A program made the translations under genes and the position numbers. DNA of 64,000 bases, from assembly GCF_043290135.1 (NCBI RefSeq), contig NC_134707.1:73350508-73414507 (forward strand). The letters are read 5' to 3'. This document shows, one piece after another, positions 10,468 to 22,039 of this stretch; within the stretch, counting starts at the first letter, position 1, and each line of letters starts with the position of its first letter. The notes beneath the pieces are model-generated. The model worked only from the letters and a program-made list of their open reading frames with translations, searched no databases and was not told where the DNA came from. This DNA is from Rhipicephalus microplus (taxonomy: Eukaryota; Arthropoda; Arachnida; Ixodida; Ixodidae).

Positions 10468-12706
10468 CTGCACTGTGCGCGCTCTTTAGTTCTGCAGGAA
10501 GCCCTCAGAAGTCACCTTGATGCTGTTTGACACAGGATCCCGTGGTGCGCAATATTTTGACCACCACTGCACGTGCTCACAGCTTGTGTTCAAGAGAGTT
10601 AAACGTAACGTCCCCACCTGTCTTATGAGGCGTACAATAATACCGATTATTTATAATGCCTTAAAACAGGGAATTCAGAAAAATGGGCATGCAATTGATC
10701 TTTTTTACGACAGGGAGGGTGCCTTTAACGGCGAGATCCAAAAGCAAATGTCTTTCCGCTCAGCGCGATAGCGTAGGAGCTTGTGCCTTCCCTTGCACAT
10801 ATCGCCTCCGAGATGGCGCGCTGATAGGTTTCGGGGGCCACGAGCCACCAAATATGTTTCGGGGTGCCACCTTTGAAACGTTACCGGTGCTCATGCGAAG
10901 ACGGCGCCAGTGAAAAAGGTCTATTAGGTGTATACGACTCACCCCCCCCCCCCCCCCCCTAAATACGCGGTTTGCATGTTGCATCATTTACACCACCTAT
11001 CGTAAGAAATGTGCGAATAGTGTAATATAGGGCCGTATGGAATATGAATTGAATAATGATGACACCGAATCACACAAAATTACATGAATGAAATACTGCT
11101 TCAATCGTGTCTAAATAGTAAAGCTACAAATCATCACATGCATCAATAAAGGAGCACTACGATTACTTTTAATCTACAAGAACTTGGGAAGTGTTCAAAC
11201 TGAGCAACACCTATAGTTTTTTATATATTTGGGAACAGGAGGCTGAAGTAAGCAGTGACCACAGAGGTACTTTGTCGACAGCTTCTAAATAAACCGGATA
11301 CCTAAATATCAAGTAGGTCTCATCAATTGGCATCACAAATTTGATAGTTACGATAGTTTATTGCTGAAACTGTTGCTTCGGCAACGCCGAACGTTTTACA
11401 AACCGCCTTCATCCTCTGATGAACACGGCGTCAATTGCTTCATAAGTGCATAGGCTACTTCTGCCTGGTAAATCAATGATCAATAGGAAGTAACTTCTCC
11501 ATGTTGTCACATTTCAGTGCTTCCAGTATTTTTATACTTTCTAATTATTCGAAAGCAATTGGGAAACGATTCCGTATACAAGCGCTCTTCGGCTGGAGAA
11601 GCCAACGAATAAAATGCTGTCATTCGTATTTGAAAATTTTCAGTTATTAGTTCACCCCTACAAACTAACCGATTTGATGAAATTCGGTTATAGCAATAGA
11701 AAGACATTTCTGTCAGTGTTTTAGACCCGTTATTGCTAAAGTAATAGATGGGAGTGAAATCGACGAGCTCCACAGTCTGAAGACGTAGGGTAAGCGCAGA
11801 GCGGAGATATCGAAACGGATGAAAACAGGCACGCACAGCTTATAAACGCAGTGCTGATTTTTTTTTTATAATCCGGTAGATGCCAAGCATTTTTGTAGTA
11901 ATCGTAACGCGAGCAATGAACTATATACATTGCCTTGTTTGTGCTTGGAGCAAATGAAGGTATCCATACGATGACGTCCAATTCACTATTTATAGCAAGT
12001 TCGTTTTTTCTGCATGTAGGTTACAATCTATAAGCACCATTCTAATGCAATGCGTATTCTGTCTAGAATACACACTGCATGCCCATGGATGTCCGTCACG
12101 AACGTATGTGGTACAAATTTTGTTACATTTACTGTTAACAAAACAGGAAATCCCTCTACGCAGACTCATGCAACGAGTGCTGTGCATGCCATGATTTATA
12201 TGTGAGGAACTGTCATATACGTTGGTCGTATGGAAATGACATGCAATGGGCATTTCGGTGTTTAATAAAGCCAGCGAACTGCTCCTGAGTGTATCATAAG
12301 TGGGGTATTTAAACCATGACGTACATAACGTGGATGTCAATATTTTCACGTGGACGCCTGTCCATGATATTCGACATAAAGCCACATCACGCGATGCCAA
12401 TTAGGGTGGATATCAAGCAAGCGAACCGACCGTGAGCGCAACGTGAGCTTGACACGTAAGTCATGAAGAAATGTCATCGTTATAAAAGCAAAGCTATCCT
12501 TGCATGGTTATCGTTGCGCCTGCTTGTGCCTAGAAGAATTATCATCATTATCAACCATTACGCACCCGCTTCATTTTCTTCAACTTCTGCTTTGCTCCCA
12601 AATGTGCGACAAATTAGCAGGCCTGCAAATGCAATATCTATGATGGTCGAGTCTGTTACGTGATTAAAAATCACCAAACATTACGTAACCAGTCAGGGGA
12701 ATAAAA
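10468..12706. other. No recognisable gene
   Basis: Low-complexity C run at 10941-10959. Otherwise only short unassignable frames. No SINE or LTR signature was seen. Confidence 0.5.
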
Positions 12707-12707
12707 C

Positions 12708-12786
12708 CACGTACCATCGAGTAACAACTAATCAAGACACTTCAATCACGTACCATCGAGAAACAACTAATTGCGACACTTAAATC
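12708..12786. repeat. 39-bp tandem repeat, two copies
   Basis: CACGTACCATCGA recurs at 12708 and 12747, and the following bases agree with few changes. The surrounding 12660-13150 is rich in degenerate ATCACGTAAC-like words, suggesting an old decayed array. Confidence 0.6.
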
Positions 12787-13517
12787 ACATAACTATAAAC
12801 TTAGATAACATCACAAGACAAGTTACATGACTAAAATCACAAATCCTGAAAGAACACTAATGACGGAAATAAAAACAATCACGTAAATTTAAGTAACTAC
12901 ACACGTGTCTGAAAAATACCCCAACATTACAACGAGGCCATTTTTGTGACTGAAAATGAAGTAACATCATGTAGGTGCTACGCTATTAAAGTAACGTCAC
13001 ATTACGTACCAACTAGTTAAGCCACAAAAATAACTCAACATCACCAACATCTAGTAATGTAACATGTTTTCGACGTGAATCAAGCAACTTCTCACGTTAC
13101 TAAAATCCACATCACGTTTAATGCCTATTAGAAGGCCATTCTTCGGCGAAAACGAAGTAATAGCTAGTCATGTTATCCGAGTCTCACGTGTCGGCTAGAA
13201 AGTTCGCAAACGCCAGTCACATGACAAATCTGTGATTGGCTTTGGCGGAGGACTGCGCAGTGAAGGTGTTTCATTTTATAAGATACCATGCTAAATTTGA
13301 AGGACATCTGGCCTTCTCAAAAACTAACATTAATTACAACTTGTCCTTTTGCGTTCGACCTACCTGTGTCAATGCGGTCATTGTAGTCTGAGTGCTTCGA
13401 GCACAATTTGACACGCAGCTGTTGCTACACCGTCTGCAATCTAAAAAAAAATATGCACTGAGTCACCACGTTATCAATGACCTTGGCATGCAGTAAATGA
13501 GACTCACAAGCAACAAA

Positions 13518-13533
13518 GAGTAACAAATCTAAG
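13518..13533. repeat. LINE target-site duplication, left copy
   Basis: GAGTAACAAATCTAAG, identical to 19283-19298 on the other side of the LINE. The pair brackets the insertion exactly. Confidence 0.95.
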
Positions 13534-13806
13534 ATGATGATGATGAGTAGTTTTTAGTGGCGCAAGGGCCAATTGATGGCCAAAGAGCGCCATTTCAATT
13601 GACTACAGATATGAACAATGGTATGGAGCGTGGCTGTAAAGGGGCCTTAAAATTCCTCGCTCTAACGCGGGTTAAAACATGAAAGTAATAAAATCATGAC
13701 AGTGGCGTGACATATGTGTGGTGATAGCTGATGGCAAAATGTCATGATAATAAAACCATGACGAAGATGTAGTCACCGCAGCCACAACCACTCTATAGAG
13801 GTCGTG

Positions 13807-16800
13807 CTACGGATGACCTCGAAATATCGGGTGAAAGCTTTGCACATCTTTTAAAAACGTAAAAAGTGTTTGCAGTTTAAAAAGTGGATCCCTACCAATG
13901 AGCATCCCAGGGTGTAGAGGGAGCTGCTGTCGGTAGGGCAGTAAAAAGTGCTTTTTTCTTAGAGAATCTAGCTCATTGCACTGGACGAGAATGTGGAGAA
14001 CCATAAGGGGCTCTCCACATCTCTCACAATATGGTGGATCACCGGTAGACAGAAGAAATGAATGTGTGGAATGTGTGTGTCCTGTTCTAAGCCTTGTTAG
14101 TATTACTTCTGTGTGTCGTGATTTTGATAGTGGCGGCCAATAACCTAGTTGCGGCTTAATAGCATGGAGTTTATTATTTGTGTGTTTATCCCACATGCTC
14201 TGCCAATACCCCCTGAGCTTTCGTTTTATAAAAGGTTTTAGGTCAAGTGCAGGGACTGATGTAAATGCATTGGCAGTAGTGAGATTGGCGCAAGCAGCCA
14301 GATTGTCGGCCAAAACGTTCCCTTGTATTTCACGGTGCCGTGGAACCCAGCAGACAACGACATGCTGTTTTAATGTGTAGAGTGTGCACAGAAGTGAGTA
14401 GAGTGACACCAGCACGGGGTTCTTGTGTTTTTTAGGAGTTTTCAGGGCTTTGACCACGCTTAGGGAGTCTGTGTATATTACCGCCTTTTGTAATTTTATC
14501 TGTTTAATATGTTTTACGACCGCCAGTCTTGCGTAAGCTTCTCCTGTGAATATGCTTGCATTAGGATGAAGAACGCCGTACTCAGTAAAGGATTGGCCTA
14601 CCGCTGCATATGACACAGAAGTGTTTGACTTTGACGCATCAGTAAAGAACTCAGGGCATGTGTATTTATGTTGTAGTTCTAAAAAGTATGTATGTATGTG
14701 TGCAAGTGGTGCGTGCTTTGTGACATCAACAAAAGAAACATCACAGTCTATAAGCTGCCACTGCCACGGTGGCAGATATGTTGCAGGAGCCATCAAACTG
14801 GGTTCAAGAAGAGGCACACCTGTTTTTTCGGCCAGGCTCCTTACACGCAGCGCATAGGGCTGCCTAAACGAACGACGGTTCTCGAACAAGCCAGAACAAG
14901 ACAAATCATTAATTGTGAAATGGGAGGGATGTTTCTTGTCTGCCTTCACCTTCAAAAAGTACAGAAAGGACAAGGAACATCTTTGTAGGTGGAGCGACCA
15001 TTCATTCGAATCCACGTACAGGCTCTCCACAGGGCTGGTGCGGAAAGCACCCGTAGAGAGGCGAATGCCTAGATGGTGGACAGGGTCGAGAATTTTCAAG
15101 GCTGATGGTGTTGCCGACTGATAGATTATAGCACCATAATCTAGGCGTGTGCGTACGAGGCTTTTATATAGGTTAATTAAAGATTTCCTGTCACTACCCC
15201 ATGTAGTGTGTGACAACACTTTCAAAATGTTCATTGTTTTTAAGCACCTGTCCCTTAAATACTTGATGTGTGGGGTGAAGGTTAGCTTAGTGTCTAATAT
15301 GAGACCAAGAAACTTGTGCTCGGTCTTCACTGACAGAGGTTGACCATGCAGGTCAATGTCGGGGTCAGGATGGAGGCCCCTCTTTCGGCTGAACAAGACA
15401 CAAGTGCTCTTTTGCGCGTTGAGTATAAAACCATTCTCGTTTGCCCATTGAGATACCTTGTTCAACCCTAGTTGAACTTGACGTTGGCAAATTGAGATGT
15501 TGCACGATTTGTAACCAATCTGCACATCATCGACATATATGCAGTAAAAAATATTTCGTGGGAGAGACAGGTGCAAGGAATTCATTTTAACTATGAAAAG
15601 TGTGCAGCTCAATACACCTCCTTGTGGCACTCCTGTTTCTTTGACAAATACTCGAGATAAGACATTGCCAACTTGGACACGGAATGTACGGTTGGACAGG
15701 TAGCTTTCGATAACTGTCAGCATTCTACCCCGCACACCTAAATGTGAGAGGTCTCGCAATATGCCGAAGCGCCATGCAGTGTCATAAGCCTTTTCCATAT
15801 CGAGGAACACAGAAAGAAAAAACTGCTTATGAACAAAAGCGTCGCGAATTTGTGCTTCGATACGGACAAGGTGGTCAGTGGTGGACCGAGCCTCTCGAAA
15901 CCCACACTGGTATGGGTCAAGTAGGCCACTAATTTCAAGAAAGTGCATCAGGCGCCTGTTATTCATTTTTTCAAACACTTTGCAAATACAGCTGGTTAAT
16001 GCTATTGGCCTGTAGCTGGAAACTGAGGCCGGGTCCTTGCCTTGTTTTAGGATTGGGATAATGATAGCTTCCTTCCAGGCTGAGGGTAGCTCGCCAGAAG
16101 ACCATATCGCAATATACAGAGAGAGGAGAGCTTTCTGGGTTTCAGTGGGCAGGTGTTTTAACATTTCATATGCCACACGGTCCGGGCCTGGGGCAGATTT
16201 ATTGCAGCCGGCAAGTGAGGCATCCAGTTCAGCCAAACAGAAAGGTTCGTTGTATGCCTCATGTGTTCTGGGCTTGCGCTCCAATCTCTGTTTTTCTATT
16301 GCGGTTTTGTATCGTCGGAACACTTCACTATAGTGTGTTGAGCTGGAGACCTGTTCAAAGTGCGCTCCGAGAGTGTTTGCCTGGTCTTCCAAACTCTCCC
16401 CTTGTGTGTTGACTAGAGGAAGCGAATGTGCTCCTCGTCCTGCCACCTTACCAACCATGCTCCAGACTCTCGACTCATCTGTGTATGAGTTAATGCCCGA
16501 TACAAATTTGTGCCAACTTTCTCTTCTCGCCTGTCGGCGCGTCCTCCTTGCTTGCGACTTGACGTTCTTAAAGTTTAAAAGATTCTCGGCTGTGGGCGAG
16601 TCTCTAAGCAACCTCCATGCCTTATTTTGTTTTTTCCGAGCCTCACGGCACTCATTATTCCACCATGGTACTCGTCGTTTGCTTGACGGTACACATGTTT
16701 GGGGAATACATTTTGTTGCTGCATCAACTAGGAAAGCTGTAAAGTAGCATACAGCATCCTCTATGCTCAATGCTGCCATGTCAGTCCAAGATAATAAAGT

Positions 16801-17526
16801 CATTTTTTGAAACTTTTCCCAATCAGCTTTGTCGGTGAGCCATTTGAGAACTTGTGCAGGACATGTTTTTGTTATTGATGTGCTGATAACGATAGTAAAA
16901 TGGTCACTACCATATGGATCATTAATGACTTCCCATTTAAGTAGAGGCAGGAGTGATGGGGATATTATGCTGAGGTCTATTGCTGAGTACGTATTGTTAG
17001 CGATGTTGTAATATGTTGGCTCTTCCCGATTCAGCAGGCACGCACCGGAAGAAAACAGGAGCTGTTCAATCAGGCGACCTCGAGCATCGCAGCGAGAGTC
17101 ACCCCATAGATTGCTATGTGCATTGAAATCTCCCAGGAAAATATAAGGTTCTGGAAGTTCCTCTATGAGGGACTCGAATTCATGCTTTTCAAGACGGTGT
17201 TGTGGAGGTATGTAGACAGAGCAGATGGGGACGAGCTTATTCAAAAGAACTGCTCGAACAGCCACCGCCTCAAGGGATGTTTGTAGTGGTAGGTGTGTGC
17301 ATGCAATCCCTTGATTGACTATAATGGCAACACCACCGGATGGCACAATGGCATCATTCCGGTCTTTCCGAAAGATAACGTAATGACGTAAAAAGTTGGT
17401 GTGTTTAGGTTTCAGGTGTGTCTCTTGTACGCACAGCACCTTAGGTGTATGTTTATGTAAAAGTTCTTGGATATCGTCGAGGTTTCTCAACAGTCCTCTG
17501 ACGTTCCACTGTAGAAGTTGTGTCAT
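13807..17526 (-). CDS. LINE ORF2: endonuclease, reverse transcriptase, RNase H
   Basis: An uninterrupted frame of 1239 residues beginning MTQLLQWNVRG. The apurinic-type endonuclease occupies about residues 1-225, with its key residues in LQWNVRG, CVQETHL, FLGDFNAHS and YGSDHFTI. The reverse transcriptase (about 430-720) has PGPDRVAYEML, VFLDMEKAYD, GVPQGGVLSC and the catalytic YVDDV. RNase H (about 940-1070) has FTDASKS, TGEAYARL, YTDSLSVV and the late WVPRHREIQGN with LADN. A cysteine-rich tail has CERCGEPLMVLHILVQC. All catalytic acids I know for these domains are present. It nicks DNA and copies LINE RNA into the nick. Its ATG lies about 40 bp past the ORF1 stop. HREIQ in place of the usual HxGI is the one oddity. 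Confidence 0.95.
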   Translation of the reverse strand: MTQLLQWNVRGLLRNLDDIQELLHKHTPKVLCVQETHLKPKHTNFLRHYVIFRKDRNDAIVPSGGVAIIVNQGIACTHLPLQTSLEAVAVRAVLLNKLVPICSVYIPPQHRLEKHEFESLIEELPEPYIFLGDFNAHSNLWGDSRCDARGRLIEQLLFSSGACLLNREEPTYYNIANNTYSAIDLSIISPSLLPLLKWEVINDPYGSDHFTIVISTSITKTCPAQVLKWLTDKADWEKFQKMTLLSWTDMAALSIEDAVCYFTAFLVDAATKCIPQTCVPSSKRRVPWWNNECREARKKQNKAWRLLRDSPTAENLLNFKNVKSQARRTRRQARRESWHKFVSGINSYTDESRVWSMVGKVAGRGAHSLPLVNTQGESLEDQANTLGAHFEQVSSSTHYSEVFRRYKTAIEKQRLERKPRTHEAYNEPFCLAELDASLAGCNKSAPGPDRVAYEMLKHLPTETQKALLSLYIAIWSSGELPSAWKEAIIIPILKQGKDPASVSSYRPIALTSCICKVFEKMNNRRLMHFLEISGLLDPYQCGFREARSTTDHLVRIEAQIRDAFVHKQFFLSVFLDMEKAYDTAWRFGILRDLSHLGVRGRMLTVIESYLSNRTFRVQVGNVLSRVFVKETGVPQGGVLSCTLFIVKMNSLHLSLPRNIFYCIYVDDVQIGYKSCNISICQRQVQLGLNKVSQWANENGFILNAQKSTCVLFSRKRGLHPDPDIDLHGQPLSVKTEHKFLGLILDTKLTFTPHIKYLRDRCLKTMNILKVLSHTTWGSDRKSLINLYKSLVRTRLDYGAIIYQSATPSALKILDPVHHLGIRLSTGAFRTSPVESLYVDSNEWSLHLQRCSLSFLYFLKVKADKKHPSHFTINDLSCSGLFENRRSFRQPYALRVRSLAEKTGVPLLEPSLMAPATYLPPWQWQLIDCDVSFVDVTKHAPLAHIHTYFLELQHKYTCPEFFTDASKSNTSVSYAAVGQSFTEYGVLHPNASIFTGEAYARLAVVKHIKQIKLQKAVIYTDSLSVVKALKTPKKHKNPVLVSLYSLLCTLYTLKQHVVVCWVPRHREIQGNVLADNLAACANLTTANAFTSVPALDLKPFIKRKLRGYWQSMWDKHTNNKLHAIKPQLGYWPPLSKSRHTEVILTRLRTGHTHSTHSFLLSTGDPPYCERCGEPLMVLHILVQCNELDSLRKKHFLLPYRQQLPLHPGMLIGRDPLFKLQTLFTFLKDVQSFHPIFRGHP

Positions 17527-17565
17527 CTTAATGTAGTGTTGTGCTGTGTGTACAGAGGTGTTGCG

Positions 17566-18759
17566 TTAGTTTACAGGGCCTTTTGAGGGCCCCGTGATTC
17601 GAGGTTTTTCTTTTTTGGCGCGCTCCAAGGAGTTGCGCCTATCCTTCGGCGTCTGAGGCGCCGGAGGAGTGGGACTTGTATCCATCACCTCTTGTGAGGT
17701 GGTGGATGGTGCCTGCTGGGCAGGCACATTCACTGAACTTTTGGACCTAACTGCGCCTGCAGTGGTCCCAGGTTCGGCAGACACCGGGGTCTGCCGGTCC
17801 TGTTTGTCAGGTGGCGGAGCAGTATAGGCTGCTCCAGCCGGGGGCGCTGGCGGCACGACCGCGGGCACACATGTGTGACATTCGCGGGTGCCGAGGCATG
17901 TGACGCGGCGCCCCGGCGCGTCACATCTGCAAAAGAGGGATAAGATGGGTTGTGTATTGCAAAACGTTGGCGTGCTTCTTGGAATGTGAGATTGAATTAA
18001 CCTTGAGTTCTACTATTTGTTTCTCTTTTTTCCATGCGGGGCATGATCGTGAGTAGGCAGCGTGATCTCCTTCACAGTTCGAACAATGAGTTGTTTCTGA
18101 GGTGCAGTTGTCCGATATACGTTGAATGGATGCGCACTTTGCGCAAGTGGCACGCCCTCTGCAACTCTGCGATCCATGACCGAAACGTTGGCACTTGAAA
18201 CATCGACGAGGGTTGGGAATGTATGGTCTTACACGAAACTTACAATAGCCGGTTTCGATTGATTCTGGTAGGTCACTTGTTCCGAAGGTAATTATTACGT
18301 GTTTTGTAGGGGTCAGTTTGTTGTTGCGCCTTATTGTTATTCGTTGGACTTTGACCACGTTCTGGTCCTGCCAACCTTCGAGCAGCTCACTTTCAGAAAG
18401 CTCAGTAAGATCATCATCAGAAATTACGCCACGGACAGTGTTCATGGGCCTGTGTGGGCCCACCGAAATTCCCCAAAGGCTACAAGCTTAGACAGCTTTT
18501 CATACTGAGCTTTGTCACGAACCTCCAAAAGAAGATCGCCACTTCCCATCTTTGTCACTTTATAACCTGGGCCTATTGCTTCTGTGAGAGTTTTGGAAAC
18601 GAGGAAAGGTGAAATGGCTCGGACTGTCTTGTTTTCGTTTTGACTGTGGATTACATGGTACTTTGGGAATGTCGGCTTTCGTGTGTTAAGCAGGAAAGTA
18701 TCATCGGTGCGCCACCTTTTTAGGGAGCGATCAGGAAGGAGGGGAAAAGCTTTTGCCAT
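17566..18759 (-). pseudogene. LINE ORF1 (Gag-like, three frameshifts)
   Basis: RNA-binding ORF1 protein of the LINE. The start is likely the ATG at 18759 (MAKAFPLLPDRS). A first segment runs to about 18465 and a second from 18463 to about 18000. The latter contains the zinc-knuckle region CFKCQRFGHGSQSC (CX2CX4HX4C), a degenerate second knuckle CAKC with no His, and CSNCEGDHAAYSRSC. A third frame gives QEARQRFAIHNPSYPSF. A fourth, proline-rich, runs to the stop at 17566 (PSKGPVN). Shifts at about 18465, about 18000 and about 17870 each look like single-base changes. Either this copy's ORF1 is dead or the assembly carries indel errors. Confidence 0.85.
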
Positions 18760-18799
18760 AAAAATACTATAAAGTTCGGTGGCGATGGTGGCCACCCAT

Positions 18800-19282
18800 C
18801 ACCGAGCCCAACAAGGGGACGCTACAAGGTTGACTAGTGAACACTTGGAGACGCCAGCCATGCATCGCCGCTATAACCGAATATAACTACCCAAGGTTGG
18901 GTAACTACACAGGGTTAACCCTCGCCGCCAGGAAATTCGGAAGTAAACGAAAAAAATAAGATGACAGGACAGACAAAAAGAGAGAGATAAAGAAGATGTA
19001 GGAAGAGAGTGATAGGAAAAGGCGACTGCCGATTTCCCCCGGGTGGGTCAGCCCAGGGGTGCCGTCTACGTGAAGCCGGAACCAAAGGGGTGTGTTGCCT
19101 CTGCCGGGGGGCCTTAAGGGTCCAATCACCCAGCGTCAGCTCAACCCCCAGGATCCCCTTTTCCCCGGACACGGCAAAGCCACGCACGGCTAGGCGTGGG
19201 AGGGAGCCGAAACTCCCCCGTTAGCTCGGGTCCGTGGTGTCGCTACACACCAAACGCCTACTTGCGCAGGCGCCCCTGCGGG
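18800..19282 (-). promoter_or_regulatory. LINE 5' UTR (presumed internal promoter)
   Basis: GC-rich leader starting CCCGCAGGGGCGCC at the TSD and leading to ORF1. Such leaders carry the internal promoter in full-length LINEs. No specific promoter element could be read. Confidence 0.55.
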
Positions 19283-19298
19283 GAGTAACAAATCTAAG
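19283..19298. repeat. LINE target-site duplication, right copy
   Basis: GAGTAACAAATCTAAG, a perfect match to 13518-13533. Confidence 0.95.
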
Positions 19299-19572
19299 TA
19301 ACCATTCGGAATTTTAAATAGATGCATTCTTGTGTTCTTCGTCGATTTCATCAGCACAAGATTGTCCATGCAATATTTCCACGACAAAACTATCAATGTC
19401 TATCTTAAAGGATTGGTTGCGGTTAATAGTTTAAGTAATCATTCGGAATTTTAAATAGATGCATTCTTGTGTTCTTGGTCGATTTCATTAGCACAAGATA
19501 ATCCATCCAATATTTTAATGACAAAATTATCAATGTCTATCTGAAAGGATTGGTTGCTGTTAATGGTTGCGC
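19299..19572. repeat. 137-bp tandem dimer
   Basis: The unit starting TAACCATTCGGAATTTTAAA at 19299 recurs at 19436 as TAATCATTCGG and continues in parallel to about 19572, with a handful of substitutions. The LINE inserted directly at its left edge. Confidence 0.9.
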
Positions 19573-20196
19573 AAAAACAAACCGCTCCATTAGTTTATAC
19601 CGAACAGAAAACCAGAAGAGACCACAGTAGCGCATATATTCAGTTATGTCCAAAACAAAGCACCCGAAATAAAAAAAGATATTCATTACAGCCGTATTTG
19701 AGCTTTCCGTTATATCTCTAAATAACTGGATAATTATATCTCTAAATAACTCTAAATAAATGGAGCCTTACGGCTCCATTTGTGCTTGTAAATTTGAAAC
19801 TGCATTTTTTCCCGCCTGCATTGTCCTTTGTGACCACAGTATACTTTAAATAAATAAATAAAATAAATAACTGGGTGTGACAGTTCGAGCGCACATCGGC
19901 TTCAACTTCTGGAATGGCAGGAGGTAGCGCAAATGAGCCCCTTTTGGCTAGCTTTCTTATTTGCATGCGACGCTTCGCTACAATGTAAACACCTTAGCCG
20001 CTGCGCGAGAACATGAAAAACTATGCGTTAAGCATGGGCAGTTTTGAAGTATCCAGAAATGCCAATTGCAAGTGCAGTTGCGAAGCGCGCTCTACCACAT
20101 CCACCATTTTCCAAAATGATGAAGTATCCACAACGCACCCGTAAGACACAACGCTCACATCGCTGAAGGCCAATTTTGAAGACTAATTATAGTTTC
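19573..20196. other. No recognisable gene
   Basis: AT-leaning sequence with an AAAT-rich tract at about 19847-19870. No coding signature was seen. Confidence 0.5.
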
Positions 20197-20431
20197 ATTG
20201 ATTGATTGATACGTTGTGTTTAACGTCCCAAACCACCATACGACTATAGGAGACGCCGTAGTGGAGAGCTCCGGAAATGTTTGACCACCTGGGGTTATAT
20301 AACGTGCACCCAAAGCTGAGCCCACGGGCCTACAGCATTTCCGCCTCCATCGCAAATGCAGCCTCCGCCGCCGGGATTTGATCCCTGACCTGCGGGTCAG
20401 CATCCGAGTACCTTAGACCATCATGGTTGGG
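20197..20431 (-). repeat. tRNA-derived SINE copy 2
   Basis: Same family as copy 1, with the tRNA-like head at the right end on the minus strand. The B box is degraded (GGATTTGATCC). Confidence 0.85.
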
Positions 20432-20844
20432 CCTATTTATGATTTAAACGCCCAGTAATGAATGGCCCATTAATGCACCCACTCTATTCGTGATTTACAT
20501 AGCGTGACATCAGGTGCAATTCTTCGCTTATCCCTGCAGGTTTCACCAGAAAACGCGCCATACGTTTAGAAACAAGCCTTTCTAATTATTCTAAAAGACA
20601 GAGCGTGAAGATGCCGACATACGTAAGAAGTCAGGAAATCTCATACGCCTACTAACAACTGAAAATATGCGCAGTGGCAGAAAAAGAATTTGCAGATCCC
20701 ACGTACGGTGGGAATTGGTGATATGCGAAGCACGAATGTGAAATGTTGATATGTCACTTTAAAATCAACACAACGTTACGACGTGGAGCAAGGTTATGCC
20801 GTACAAGACTTCACTGTCATGATCATATTGTTTGGATGTGTCGT

Positions 20845-21930
20845 TTACCTTCGTCATCTATTCACGTCACGTGATACAAAATTTAGTATATGAGAAGCTA
20901 GCTAAACGGCCGCTAGCATGCTATGAGCGTAGTATGTTATCATGTTCTTACATTACACGCGTGTCCGGATTATCATGTTTGCACCAGTCATATATATATA
21001 TATATCCTCATGCAACAACGTCCTGTAACACCAAATTTGGTATATGTGGAGCTAGCAAAACGGCTACAAGCGCATAATGAAAGGCCCAATATATTCTAAT
21101 GTAGCGTTGACGCGCGCGCACGCTGAGCACAGCGACGCTACGTTAGCGAAACGTGAGCACTCTATAGTCTGACGCCACGCGCGACCAGCGTCCGTCAGCG
21201 TGGCCCGAAGGCAAACGGCGCGAAAGAGAACACTGCGTCTCCCTCCTTTCGTGACGGAGGAACGCTGGACGCGCTGAAACGCGCATGCGTCACAGCAATG
21301 GAGCGCGGCGTGCCCCTGCGAGTATATGGCAGGACCAGCGCATGGCGTCGCAACGCCGGCGCGACGCGAGGAAATGAACGCCGGCGAGCACGCATACCAC
21401 GTGAAGTTGACATGTATTGGCGCTTTGACTGTGGCATGTAGACATGTTCTCACATGACACGCATCTCGTGATTATCATTTTTGCACCAGTCACATAGTTT
21501 CTTCATCCATTGGCGTCACGTAATACCAAATTTGGCATATCTGAAGCTAGCAAAACGGCCACGAGCGCATCAAGAGTGTGGTATGTAGTCATGTTACATG
21601 ACACGCATGTCAAGATTATCATGTTTGGATGGTTCATTCACCTATGTCATCCATTCGCGTCCCATAATAGCGAGTTTTGTACATGTGTAGCCAGCGAAAC
21701 GGCCACGAGGGCATCATGAGCGTAGCATGTATTCAAGTTGTTACACGAAACGCATCTCATGTTTCTCATGCTTGCACCAGTATGATACATTCGTCCTCCA
21801 TTAACGTCCCGTACCGCCAACTTTGGTATACGTGAAGCTAGCGAAATGGCTGTGAGCGCATCATGAGCATGGCATGTGGTCATGTTACATAACACGCATC
21901 TCATGATTATCATATTAGGGTCTGTCGCTT
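20845..21930. repeat. About 145-156-bp satellite, five or more units, interrupted
   Basis: Units are anchored by GCTAGC(A/T/G)AAACGGC-like words near 20894, 21050, 21545, 21689 and 21834. Each unit also contains CCAAATTTGGTATAT-like and ATTATCATGTTTGCACCAG-like words. Spacing is about 156 bp, then 145 and 145. The larger gap between units 2 and 3 is explained by an insert of about 350 bp (21078-21430). Confidence 0.85.
21078..21430. repeat. GC-rich insert inside the satellite
   Basis: Strongly GC-rich block that breaks one satellite unit. The satellite phase resumes after it. No TIR, LTR or poly-A was seen, so the type is unknown. Confidence 0.55.
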
Positions 21931-22039
21931 TTGTTCGCAATGCAATCATGTCATACCATACCGGTTTTACAACATGAACGAAACCACAGCAAGAGCTACA
22001 GGTGTATGGAATGTAAATCATGACATGGATGACATACAT

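Larger units (their letters stand above)
13534..19282 (-). mobile_element. Full-length EN-RT-RNase H LINE (I/Jockey-like)
   Basis: A 5749-bp non-LTR retrotransposon, read on the minus strand: GC-rich 5' UTR (19282 to about 18800), ORF1 (broken), ORF2 (intact), a 3' UTR of about 270 bp, and a tail of CAT repeats at 13546-13534. Identical 16-bp target-site duplications flank it. The endonuclease plus RT plus RNase H content and the zinc-knuckle ORF1 place it in the I/Jockey group of LINEs. The site lies at the edge of a 137-bp repeat. The intact TSD and ORF2 suggest a young insertion. Confidence 0.92.

Noticed and set aside
15738..16747. Plus-strand frames of 60-124 codons opposite LINE ORF2
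   Set aside because: Shadows of the intact minus-strand ORF2, whose motifs are unambiguous.
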